A stretch of 36,354 nucleotides of DNA from positions 1-36,354 of the forward strand of contig JAIUOM010000032.1 of NCBI GenBank assembly GCA_020161215.1, in the 5' to 3' direction. Positions 25,151-32,082 of this stretch are shown here, piece after piece. The position numbers and the translations under genes were made by a program. Every line of letters begins with the position of its first letter. Position 1 is the stretch's first letter. The DNA comes from Pseudomonadota bacterium (GTDB lineage: Bacteria; Pseudomonadota; Gammaproteobacteria; Burkholderiales; Burkholderiaceae_C). Below the pieces are notes generated by a model that saw only the letters and a list, made by a program, of their open reading frames with translations, searched no databases and was not told the origin of the DNA.

Positions 25151-25633
25151 TTACGCCCCTTTGTACGACTGGTAGACGCGGCTGTCGCCGCCGCGCCGCA
25201 CCAGCAGCACGTCGTAGGCATCCTGGCGGCCGCCGTACGCGGGGCCGTCCATGCCTGGCGAGCCGATCGGCATGCCGGGCACGGCCAGGCCCAGGGCCTG
25301 GGGTTTCTCGCGCAGCAGGCGCCGCACCTCACGCGCCGGCACGTGGCCCTCGACCACGTAGCCGCCCACCAGGGCCGTATGGCAAGAGGCGTAGCGCCGG
25401 TCCAGCCCCAGGCGCGCGCGCACGGCGTTGTTGCCGCTGTCGTGCGCGGTGACCTGGAAGCCGTTGGCCTGCATGTGCACGATCCAGTCCTGGCAGCAAC
25501 CGCAGCTGGCGTCTTTCCAGACTTCCAGCGGCGTGGTCAGGGGCGACTGCGCCAGCACCGGCACGGCCAGGGCCGCGCCCAACATGCTCAGGCCTTGCAA
25601 GGCCCGGCGACGGGTGGAAAAAATGGTGTGCAT
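25151..25633 (-). CDS. DUF411 family metal-binding protein
   Basis: A 160-residue exported protein. The signal begins STRRRALQGLSMLGAALAVP, which is twin-arginine-like. The DUF411 signature follows: LEVWKDASCGCCQDWIVHMQ with Cys44, Cys46 and Cys47, then NNAVRARLGLDRRYASCHTA and GYVVEGHVPAREVRRLL. DUF411 (CopG-like) proteins are found in copper and silver resistance clusters and are thought to bind Cu in the periplasm. GAAGGAG lies 6 nt before the ATG at 25633. It sits between the multicopper oxidase and the CusF-like gene, in the same direction. Confidence 0.9.
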   Translation of the reverse strand: MHTIFSTRRRALQGLSMLGAALAVPVLAQSPLTTPLEVWKDASCGCCQDWIVHMQANGFQVTAHDSGNNAVRARLGLDRRYASCHTALVGGYVVEGHVPAREVRRLLREKPQALGLAVPGMPIGSPGMDGPAYGGRQDAYDVLLVRRGGDSRVYQSYKGA

Positions 25634-25675
25634 GGTGAACTCCTTCAAAAAATAGAAATGACCCGTGGCGCGGGC

Positions 25676-27121
25676 TCAATGCCCGGCATGGCCGCCCGCG
25701 CCAGGCTTGCGCGCGCGCAACTCGGTCGGTTGGGGCGGTTGGCCCGGTGGCATGACGCTGCCCCCGGCCGCGCCCTGGCGCACGGGCTCGGGCAGTGGCG
25801 CGCCGACCTCGTGCGCGCGCGTACCGGGCGGGTGGGCGAACCAGCCGGGGTCGCGGTGGTCGCCGTGGGGCTGGTCACGCCGCACCTTGAGCACGCTGAA
25901 CATGCCGCCCATCTCGACGCTGCCGAAAGGCCCCTTGCCGGTCATCATCGGCAAGGTGTTGTCGGGCAGGGGCATGGGCATCTCGGCCATGTCGGCCATG
26001 CCGCGCTCGCCCATCACCATGTAGTCGGGGATCAGCTGGCCCATTTTGGCGGCGATGCCGCGGTGATCGACCCCGATCATGGTCGGCACGTCGTGGCCCA
26101 TGGCGTTCATGGTGTGGTGGCTCTTGTGGCAGTGGAAGGCCCAGTCGCCCTCCTCGTCGGCCACGAATTCCACCGCCCGCATTTGCCCGACAGCGATGTC
26201 GGTCGTGACCTCGGGCCAGCGGCTGCCGGGTGGCGTCCAGCCGCCGTCGGTGCCGGCGACGACGAACTCGTGCCCGTGCAGGTGGATGGGGTGGTTGGTC
26301 ATGGTCAGGTTGCCGACGCGGATGCGCACGCGGTCGCCGCGCCGCACGTTCAGACTGTCGATACCGGGAAACACGCGTGAGTTCCAGGCCCACAGGTTGA
26401 ATTCGGTCATGGTCATGATCTTCGGCGTGGCGCTGCCGGGCTCGATGTCGAAGGCGTTGAGCAGAAAGCAGAAGTCGCGCTGCACCGATTGGTAACCGGG
26501 CGTGCGCTTCGGGTCGCGCGGGTGCGTGATCCACATGCCGTGCATGCCCATCGCCATCTGCGTCATCTCATCCGCATGGGGGTGGTACATGAAGGTGCCG
26601 GGCCGGCGCGCCACGAACTCGTAGACAAAGGTCTTGCCCGGCTGGATGGCCGGCTGCGTGAGCCCACTGACACCGTCCATGCCATTGGGCAGGCGCTGGC
26701 CGTGCCAGTGGATGCTGGTGTGCTCGGGCAGGCGGTTGGTGACGTAGATGCGCACGCGGTCGCCCCCCACCACCTCGATGGTCGGGCCGGGCGACTGGCC
26801 GTTGTAGCCCCACAGGTGAGCCTTCATGCCCGGCGCCATCTCGCGCACCACGGGCTCGGCCACCAGGTGGAACTCCTTCACGCCGCCGTTCATGCGCCAG
26901 GGCAGGGTCCAGCCGTTGAGCGTGACCACCGGGTTGTAGGGTCGCCCGGTGCCCGGTTGCAGCGGCGCGGCGGTGGCGGCCGTGTCCTGCGACACCGCCT
27001 CGGGCACGGCGGCCAGGGCCACGCGGCTCACGGCGCTGGCGGCCACGGCGGTGCCGGCCAGCGCCGCGCCGCCCAGAAAGCGCCGGCGCGCGGCGCGAAG
27101 ATCGTCAGTGCGCTGCGGCAT
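25676..27121 (-). CDS. Multicopper oxidase, Tat-exported (copper resistance type)
   Basis: A 481-residue periplasmic oxidase. The N-terminus AARRRFLGGAALAGTAVAAS is a twin-arginine signal. All four copper motifs are intact: HWHG (138-141), HPH (180-182), HPIHLHGHEF (277-286) and HCHKSHHTMNAM (330-341), giving the type 1 and trinuclear sites. After the last site there is a methionine-rich stretch (MADMAEMPMPLPDN, VEMGGM) and a His-rich end (GAGGHAGH), which may bind Cu(I). Related enzymes oxidise Cu(I) to less toxic Cu(II). AGGAG lies 6 nt before the ATG. The start overlaps the end of the TolC-like gene by 17 nt, so the two are coupled. Confidence 0.93.
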   Translation of the reverse strand: MPQRTDDLRAARRRFLGGAALAGTAVAASAVSRVALAAVPEAVSQDTAATAAPLQPGTGRPYNPVVTLNGWTLPWRMNGGVKEFHLVAEPVVREMAPGMKAHLWGYNGQSPGPTIEVVGGDRVRIYVTNRLPEHTSIHWHGQRLPNGMDGVSGLTQPAIQPGKTFVYEFVARRPGTFMYHPHADEMTQMAMGMHGMWITHPRDPKRTPGYQSVQRDFCFLLNAFDIEPGSATPKIMTMTEFNLWAWNSRVFPGIDSLNVRRGDRVRIRVGNLTMTNHPIHLHGHEFVVAGTDGGWTPPGSRWPEVTTDIAVGQMRAVEFVADEEGDWAFHCHKSHHTMNAMGHDVPTMIGVDHRGIAAKMGQLIPDYMVMGERGMADMAEMPMPLPDNTLPMMTGKGPFGSVEMGGMFSVLKVRRDQPHGDHRDPGWFAHPPGTRAHEVGAPLPEPVRQGAAGGSVMPPGQPPQPTELRARKPGAGGHAGH

Positions 27122-28520
27122 CGCCAGCTCCTGTGTTGGTGGACGCGCTCAGCAGCGTGCCCGTGGGTTGGCCGATGAGGGAGGCTTGCAGCGCGGCGTC
27201 GGCTTGCCAGAACTGCTGCTGCGCGCCGATGGCGGCGATCACGCTCTGCACCTGCTCGCGGGCGTCCTGCAACAGCTCGAACACGCCGATCAGCATGCCG
27301 TTGTAGCGCAGCAGGTTTTCCTCCTGCATCAGCTGGCGCAGGGGAATCACCTCGCTCTGGTAGTGGTGCGCCACGTCCCAGGCGGTGCGGTAGGTGGCGT
27401 AGCTGTCCTGCAGCTGCGCGCCGGCGGTGCGGCGCACGGCCAGCAACTGGTTGGCGGCGGCCAGGGTCTGGGCGCTCATGGCGTCGCGCTGCACGTCGCC
27501 GAAGTCGAAGATCGGCAGGCGCACGCCCAGCTCCCAGCCGCGGCCGCTCTCGCGGTCGGCGTTGGCATCCGGCCAGACGCTCTTGCGCTTCAGGTCCAGC
27601 TCCACATCGATCAGGCTGGTGACGCGGCCCAGGCCTTGCGCGTGCGCGGACTGGTTGTAGCGGGCGCGCGCCAGGCGCACATCCAGGCGCGTGTCCAGCG
27701 CGGTCTGGTTGAGCGCCTGGGCCGCCAGTGGCGCCTTGGGCAGGTCGGGCAGGCGATCGGGCAGTTGCAGGCGCGCGGCCTGCGCGGCGTCCAGGCCCAG
27801 CAGGCGCACCAGCGCCGCACGCGCGCTGGCGGCCTGCTGCTCGGCCAGCGCCAGCTGGGTGGTGGCGTCGGCGTAAAAAAGCTGCTGGCGTGCGCGCGTC
27901 AGGCGGTTCCAGTTGCCCACGGCCTGCATGCGGCGCGCCAGCTCGGCGCTGACCTCGGCGCTGGTCTGCACCTGGCGGGCATAGCCCAGGCTTTGCTGCG
28001 CCGCGACGGCGCGCACCCAGGTCTGGCGCACCTGCGTGACCTGATCGACCGCGCTGGCCGTGAGCTGCACCTGGCTGGCGGCAATGCGCCGCTCGGCCTG
28101 CGCAGCGCGCGCGGGCAGGGTCAGCAACTCGAACAGGCCGAACGACAGGGTGCGCGTCAGTTCCAGCTCGGGGCCGCCGCGCATGCGCTCGAAGCTGAAC
28201 ATCGGGTTGGCCAGGCGGGCACTTTGCGCGGCGGTGGCGGCCTCGGCCCAGCGCTGGGCGATGGCGGCCTGCACCGCGGGGCTGCCGGCCAGCGCCAGCT
28301 GCACCGCCTGGGGCTGGCCCAGGGGCGCGGCCAGCAAGCGGTCAGCCGCGGCCTGTTGCTGGGCGCGCTGCTCGTCGGTGCGGGCCAGGGCCAGTTGCCC
28401 GCCGGTGAAGGCCGCGGCCTCCTGGTTGGTGGTGGCCAGTTGTTGGTCGATATCGACCGTCGCGCAGCCGGCCAGCGCAGCGGCAACCAGCAGGGCGGAA
28501 AGACGGAAGGCGCGCGTCAT
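27105..28520 (-). CDS. TolC family outer-membrane efflux lipoprotein
   Basis: A 471-residue protein with a lipoprotein signal (LSALLVAAALAGCATVDIDQ, lipobox LAGC) and long coiled-coil helices rich in Ala, Gln and Arg typical of TolC-fold outer-membrane channels (for example SAELARRMQAVGNWNRLTRA and TQLALAEQQAASARAALVRL). Such channels work with an inner-membrane pump and an adaptor. The copper context suggests a CusC/CzcC-like role, but no RND pump or adaptor gene is near. Its start overlaps the stop of the upstream gene by 4 nt (ATGA) and its end overlaps the multicopper oxidase start. Confidence 0.88.
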   Translation of the reverse strand: MTRAFRLSALLVAAALAGCATVDIDQQLATTNQEAAAFTGGQLALARTDEQRAQQQAAADRLLAAPLGQPQAVQLALAGSPAVQAAIAQRWAEAATAAQSARLANPMFSFERMRGGPELELTRTLSFGLFELLTLPARAAQAERRIAASQVQLTASAVDQVTQVRQTWVRAVAAQQSLGYARQVQTSAEVSAELARRMQAVGNWNRLTRARQQLFYADATTQLALAEQQAASARAALVRLLGLDAAQAARLQLPDRLPDLPKAPLAAQALNQTALDTRLDVRLARARYNQSAHAQGLGRVTSLIDVELDLKRKSVWPDANADRESGRGWELGVRLPIFDFGDVQRDAMSAQTLAAANQLLAVRRTAGAQLQDSYATYRTAWDVAHHYQSEVIPLRQLMQEENLLRYNGMLIGVFELLQDAREQVQSVIAAIGAQQQFWQADAALQASLIGQPTGTLLSASTNTGAGDAAAH

Positions 28521-28864
28521 CGGTGGCCCCCGTGCATGGAATGGTCGTGTGCCGGTGGTGCCGCCGGGCTCGGTGCGCTGCCCGAGGCAGGCGCGGCCGG
28601 CGCCTCAAGCGGCTGGCCCTGCGCCTCACGCGCGTAGGCGCGCCAGCCGCCGATGTGGCCCACGGTGTCGTTGGCCTGCCGCCACCCGATGGCTGGGGGA
28701 TCGGCGTGGGTGCGGTAGGCCTCGAAGGCCGAGCGGAACGCGGGCGCCGGCACTTCCGCCGACCTGGCCGGCGCGCCAGACACAGCCGCCTGGGCCAGGG
28801 CGCCGCCGGCGCCGCCAACGGCCGCCAGGCACGCGCAGGCCACGCGCATGAATCGTATGAACAT
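28517..28864 (-). CDS. Small exported protein with His-rich tail, unknown
   Basis: Not a recognised family. The 115-residue product has a signal peptide (VACACLAAVGGAGGALAQAA), a central motif-like stretch FRSAFEAYRTHADPPAIGWR, QANDTVGHIGGWRAYAREAQ, then a low-complexity Ala/Pro linker and the metal-binding-looking tail HDHSMHGGHR. AGGA lies about 7 nt upstream of the ATG at 28864. It overlaps the TolC-like gene by 4 nt, so it is translated with it. I infer a periplasmic copper-binding or adaptor-like role in this operon, mainly from the tail and from position. Confidence 0.72.
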   Translation of the reverse strand: MFIRFMRVACACLAAVGGAGGALAQAAVSGAPARSAEVPAPAFRSAFEAYRTHADPPAIGWRQANDTVGHIGGWRAYAREAQGQPLEAPAAPASGSAPSPAAPPAHDHSMHGGHR

Positions 28865-28961
28865 GAAAATCCTCGTTGAACCTCAATGACAGCGCCCCGT
28901 TCCGTGCTGGCAACGGCAGGCGCACCTGTGGCGGCCCGGTGCCGGGCCGCCTCTGGGAGGG

Positions 28962-29363
28962 TCAGCTTCGAGGGGGTTTGTCCCGCGCGGCAAGCTCGGC
29001 CGATAGGTAGCGGCTGCCCACGGACACCACGACGGCGCCGGCGCGCTCCGGCACGAACAGCAGCGACGGGCTCGGGCCGGCCATCGAGGCCCCCGCGCCG
29101 CACAGCGGCGCCTTGAGCACCAGGGTATCGTCCGGCGCGTCGGCCTGGGAAGCGTCGAGCACCGAAACCGCCACCGGGGCGGACCAGGCCGCGCCGTGCC
29201 CCGCCGCCTGGTGCGCGTGCGCCGACGCCTGGGCCACTGGCGCCATGGCCGCGTGTTGCCCCGGCGGGCAGCACACGGCCGCGCCCAACCCGGCCAGCCC
29301 CCGCAGGGGCAGGGCGATCAGGATCAACAGCGTCAGCCAGAGGCGCCAATGGGTGCGCGACAT
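28962..29363 (-). CDS. Small exported Cys/His protein heading the copper operon
   Basis: Not firmly recognised; it resembles small CzcI/CopL-like or DUF2946-like proteins of metal-resistance operons in general form. The 133-residue product has a signal or anchor helix (LWLTLLILIALPLRGLAGLG) followed at once by CCPPGQH and a His-bearing stretch HAHQAAGHG, with one more cysteine at APLCG. These are plausible metal ligands. It is the first gene of the operon. The ATG at 29363 has no Shine-Dalgarno sequence, and an extended -10 element lies only 8 nt before it. The gap of about 97 bp to the next gene shows no terminator with a T-tract. Confidence 0.68.
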   Translation of the reverse strand: MSRTHWRLWLTLLILIALPLRGLAGLGAAVCCPPGQHAAMAPVAQASAHAHQAAGHGAAWSAPVAVSVLDASQADAPDDTLVLKAPLCGAGASMAGPSPSLLFVPERAGAVVVSVGSRYLSAELAARDKPPRS

Positions 29364-29371
29364 AGGGCGGT

Positions 29372-29380
29372 TTTATAGCA
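29372..29380 (-). promoter_or_regulatory. Extended -10 element of the copper operon
   Basis: On the minus strand TGCTATAAA (29380-29372) matches an extended -10 (TGnTATAAT). It ends 8 nt before the ATG of the first operon gene, so transcription would begin at or next to the start codon. Confidence 0.5.
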
Positions 29381-29443
29381 CGCCAGCCCCCCTAGGGACC
29401 GCCCCATGGCCTTCTCTTCAGGGACAGGCCAGAATTGCCCTGA

Positions 29444-29472
29444 CTTGAAAGTCGAGAAGATGCCGTCATCTA
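29444..29472 (+). promoter_or_regulatory. Sigma-32 heat-shock promoter of cbpA-cbpM
   Basis: CTTGAAA (29444-29450) equals the sigma-32 -35 consensus. After 13 nt comes CGTCATCTA (29464-29472), which matches 7 of 9 positions of CCCCATnTA. Position 55 nt before a DnaJ-family gene and the correct spacing support the call. Confidence 0.7.
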
Positions 29473-29477
29473 AACTG

Positions 29478-29505
29478 GAGCAAACGGCTGCCCGGCTGTT
29501 TGCTC
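29478..29505 (+). promoter_or_regulatory. Inverted repeat in the cbpA leader
   Basis: GAGCAAAC (29478-29485) and GTTTGCTC (29498-29505) are perfect arms with a 12-nt centre; GC/GC inside the arms extends the pairing with one mismatch. It overlaps the expected transcription start and leader. It is not the CIRCE element. It could be a repressor operator or a temperature-sensitive hairpin close to the start codon. Confidence 0.55.
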
Positions 29506-29526
29506 TGTAGAAAGACATCACCCCCC

Positions 29527-30540
29527 ATGGAGTTCAAGGATTACTACCAGATCCTCGGCGTGGACAAGAGTGCCACCGCCGACGGTATCAAGAAGGCCTA
29601 CCGCAAGCTCGCCCGCCAATACCATCCCGACATCAGCAAGGAGGCCGACGCCGCACAGCGCATGGCGGAGATCAACGAGGCCAACGCGGTGCTCTCCGAC
29701 GCCGAGAAGCGCGCCGCCTACGACACGGTGGGCGCCCAAGCCTGGGCGCGGGGTGCGCGCTCGGGCGACGATGTGAGGCCGCCGCCGGGCTGGAACGCCG
29801 GTTACGAGTTCTCGGACAGTGGACCGGAAAACTTTCGCGCCAATTTCAGCGACGGGAACGGGGGCCATTTCAGCGAGTTCTTCGAGCAGATGTTCGGGCG
29901 TGCCCAGGCCGGCGAAGGCACCCGCGCGCGCGCGCGACGCGCCTACTCGGACCAGGGCGATGCACAGCCGCGCATGCGAGGCGAAGACCAGCACGCGCGC
30001 ATCGAGCTTGAGCTGATCGACGCCTGCCGCGGTGCCGAGCGCCAGATCAGCCTGCGTGGCGCCAAGCTGGACGCCAACGGGCACGTGGTGCCCGAGGAGC
30101 GCACGCTGCAGGTCAAGATTCCGCCCGGCGTCAAGGAAGGCCAGCTGATTCGGCTGGCCGGCCAGGGCGGCCCGGGCTACAACGGCGGCCCGGCCGGCGA
30201 CCTGCTGCTGGAGGTGCAGATCCGCCCCGACCCGCGCTGGCGTGTCGACGGCCGCGACGTGATCCAGCGGTTGCGCGTCGCGCCCTGGGAAGCGGCCCTG
30301 GGCGCCAGCGTCGAGATCGCCACACCCGACGGCAAGGCCGTGGAAGTCACCGTGCCCAGCGGCTCTGGCGCGGGGCGCAAGCTGCGCCTGAAGGGGCGAG
30401 GCATTCCCTCCAGCAACACCCCCGGCGATCTGTACCTGGAGCTGGAAATCGCCGTGCCCGGGGCCGTCACCCCCGAGCAGAACACCGCATGGGAAGCCTT
30501 GTCGGGCGCCTACCCCGGCTTTGATCCGCGCCGCGTATGA
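29527..30540 (+). CDS. cbpA: DnaJ-family co-chaperone CbpA (curved-DNA-binding protein)
   Basis: A 337-residue J-domain protein that stimulates DnaK and can bind curved DNA. The J domain is at about 4-68 (DYYQILGVDKSATADGIKKA, HPD at 33-35). A glycine/phenylalanine region follows, then the two beta-barrel C-terminal domains (IKEGQ-type region VKIPPGVKEGQLIRLAGQGG; GDLLLEVQIRPDPRW; GDLYLELEIAVP). There is no cysteine-rich zinc finger, which separates it from DnaJ proper. ATG at 29527; the leader holds a strong inverted repeat. The cbpM gene follows after 56 nt. Confidence 0.94.
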   Translation: MEFKDYYQILGVDKSATADGIKKAYRKLARQYHPDISKEADAAQRMAEINEANAVLSDAEKRAAYDTVGAQAWARGARSGDDVRPPPGWNAGYEFSDSGPENFRANFSDGNGGHFSEFFEQMFGRAQAGEGTRARARRAYSDQGDAQPRMRGEDQHARIELELIDACRGAERQISLRGAKLDANGHVVPEERTLQVKIPPGVKEGQLIRLAGQGGPGYNGGPAGDLLLEVQIRPDPRWRVDGRDVIQRLRVAPWEAALGASVEIATPDGKAVEVTVPSGSGAGRKLRLKGRGIPSSNTPGDLYLELEIAVPGAVTPEQNTAWEALSGAYPGFDPRRV

Positions 30541-30596
30541 ACCTTTCCATCGACTTCGTCTCAGTCCTATAAAAGCTAAAAAGGGAGAGTGCCGAT

Positions 30597-30920
30597 ATGA
30601 GCCCCACCACACCCACCCTGGTCCCTGCCGAACTGGTTGAACTGTTGGACGACGCCGCCCTGACGCTGCACGAGCTGGCGCAAGGCTGCAGCGTCACGCC
30701 TGAATGGGTCCATGTTCACGTGGAAGCCGGTGTGCTGATCCCCGCGCGGGGCTCGCAAGCCGCCGAATGGCGTTTTGCCATCGCCACGCTGACGCGCGCG
30801 CGCCGCATCGCCGAGCTGGAATACACCTACGACGCGGATCCGCAGCTGGCCGCACTGGCCACCGACCTGATGGAAGAAGTGGCGCAGCTGCGCCGCCAGC
30901 TGGTGTTGCTGGGCGGGTAG
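30597..30920 (+). CDS. cbpM: Chaperone modulator CbpM
   Basis: CbpM binds the J domain of CbpA and blocks its co-chaperone activity. The 107-residue product has a MerR-like helix-turn-helix fold (TLHELAQGCSVTPEWVHVHV) and a C-terminal helix (ALATDLMEEVAQLRRQLVLL), the usual CbpM layout, and it lies directly after cbpA. AGGGAG is about 9 nt before the ATG at 30597. Probably one transcript with cbpA, so the inhibitor is made with its target. Confidence 0.9.
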   Translation: MSPTTPTLVPAELVELLDDAALTLHELAQGCSVTPEWVHVHVEAGVLIPARGSQAAEWRFAIATLTRARRIAELEYTYDADPQLAALATDLMEEVAQLRRQLVLLGG

Positions 30921-30973
30921 TAGAGACAAATTGCACTGGAAAGACGGCCCGACGCCCTGGCAGCGCGGGTGCC

Positions 30974-31004
30974 CTGTCCCTTACGCGGGGACACGGAGGG
31001 ACAG
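30974..31004. terminator. Possible bidirectional hairpin between cbpM and the glycine-zipper gene
   Basis: TGTCCC-TTACGCG-GGGACA (30975-30993) is a perfect 6-bp stem; CTGTCCC can pair instead with GGGACAG at 30998-31004. The two flanking genes converge here. There is no clear T-tract, so termination is only suggested. Confidence 0.35.
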
Positions 31005-31018
31005 ATGCCGGCTTGGGT

Positions 31019-31840
31019 TTACCAGCCGTTGCCGATACTGACGCCCCAGCCCACGCCATGGTGGCGGCCCCAGCCGCTGCCCACCGACAGGCTGACGCCG
31101 ATCGGCACGCGGTACATCGGCGCGGGCGCCATCATCACCGGCGCCGCCGGGTAGGCGGCAGGCGCGTACACCGGTTGCGGGTAGGCCTGAGGGTAGGTTT
31201 GGGGATAGGCCTGCTGCGGGTAAGCCGAATACCCACCGCCATAGACCGGTTGCACCGGCGCGCGGACCACGCCGGCCGACTGCTCGCCAATGGCCGGCGG
31301 GATCGGGTAGGCCCCCATTTGAGGCATCGGCGCCGGGTAGGCCTGGGCCTGCGGGGCGCCGCCATAGGCGCCGTAGCCGCCATTGGGATCGCCGCCCGGA
31401 TAAGGCACCTGAACCCAGGCGCCGGGCGCCTGCGCGGTGCGCGTGCGGTATTGGCGCCCACCCCATTCGTAAGTGACGTCGTAGCCGGTCAGCTGGTTTT
31501 GGTAGCCGGTGGCGCAGTTGCCGCCGTAATAGCCGCCTTGCTGCGCCTCCACCGTGTTGCCCAGCAGCGCGCCGCCCAGGGCGCCCAGCATGGCGCCCGC
31601 GATGTGGCCCGCGCCCTTGCCGATCTGGCTGCCGATCAGGCCGCCGGTGAGGGCGCCAATGGCCGCGCCGCCGCCCGAGCTGCCCCGGCCAGGCGCGCAG
31701 GTGTTGACCGGCACCGCTTCGTAAACCGGCGCGGCGGCCAGCACACGGGCGTTGACCATGGCCTGGGCCTGGACGCCAGCGGCGCCCAGGGACAGCAAGG
31801 CCAGAACGGACAGACGGGTGGTGACAGCAGAGCGGTTCAT
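31019..31840 (-). CDS. Glycine-zipper 2TM-domain outer-membrane/surface protein
   Basis: A 273-residue exported protein. A signal peptide ends near GVQAQA. A glycine-zipper segment follows (about 57-95: SSGGGAAIGALTGGLIGSQI, GKGAGHIAGAMLGALGGALL), the hallmark of the 17-kDa surface antigen/SlyB-like group. Then a small conserved part (GYDVTYEWGGRQYRTRTAQA) and a long low-complexity region rich in Tyr, Pro, Ala and Gln, with repeats of the form YPQ(A/T). The C-terminus VGWGVSIGNGW is Gly/Trp-rich. Such proteins insert in the outer membrane or periplasmic face; a precise role is not known. It converges with cbpM and reads away from the acetoacetyl-CoA synthetase region. Confidence 0.82.
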   Translation of the reverse strand: MNRSAVTTRLSVLALLSLGAAGVQAQAMVNARVLAAAPVYEAVPVNTCAPGRGSSGGGAAIGALTGGLIGSQIGKGAGHIAGAMLGALGGALLGNTVEAQQGGYYGGNCATGYQNQLTGYDVTYEWGGRQYRTRTAQAPGAWVQVPYPGGDPNGGYGAYGGAPQAQAYPAPMPQMGAYPIPPAIGEQSAGVVRAPVQPVYGGGYSAYPQQAYPQTYPQAYPQPVYAPAAYPAAPVMMAPAPMYRVPIGVSLSVGSGWGRHHGVGWGVSIGNGW

Positions 31841-31865
31841 GGTGGTTCTTTCGGCAATCCAGATC

Positions 31866-31900
31866 GGGACGCGCCGCGCACGGGCGCCCCGCTTTTTTTT
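31866..31900 (+). terminator. Terminator-like hairpin with T8 on the plus strand
   Basis: GGG-AC-GCGCC, loop, GGCGC-CCC (31866-31890) folds into an 8-bp stem with a 2-nt bulge, followed by GC and eight T (31893-31900). It faces plus-strand transcripts, although no plus-strand gene ends here. Confidence 0.45.
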
Positions 31901-32023
31901 ACAACGCGGCCGCCGTGTCGATCGCCGACGGCCTTTACACGCGCTTCACAAATCCCGCTCCTGCCCGGCCATTGTGCCCGCCAGGCGCCACGCTGTCACG
32001 TTGGGCGGAATTTTCCCTATTTC

Positions 32024-32040
32024 ACTATCAATAACGTAGC
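32024..32040. repeat. 17-bp palindrome, copy 7 (downstream of acetoacetyl-CoA synthetase)
   Basis: ACTAT-CAATAAC-GTAGC, degenerate on one arm, 42 bp beyond the stop of the synthetase gene on its 3' side. Confidence 0.5.
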
Positions 32041-32082
32041 TTATCAGGCTGATTGGACGCCGGCTGTTGACCAAAAACACCT

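Noticed and set aside
29478-29505. CIRCE element (HrcA operator) before cbpA
   Set aside because: Arms are GAGCAAAC/GTTTGCTC with a 12-nt centre; CIRCE has TTAGCACTC, 9 nt, GAGTGCTAA.
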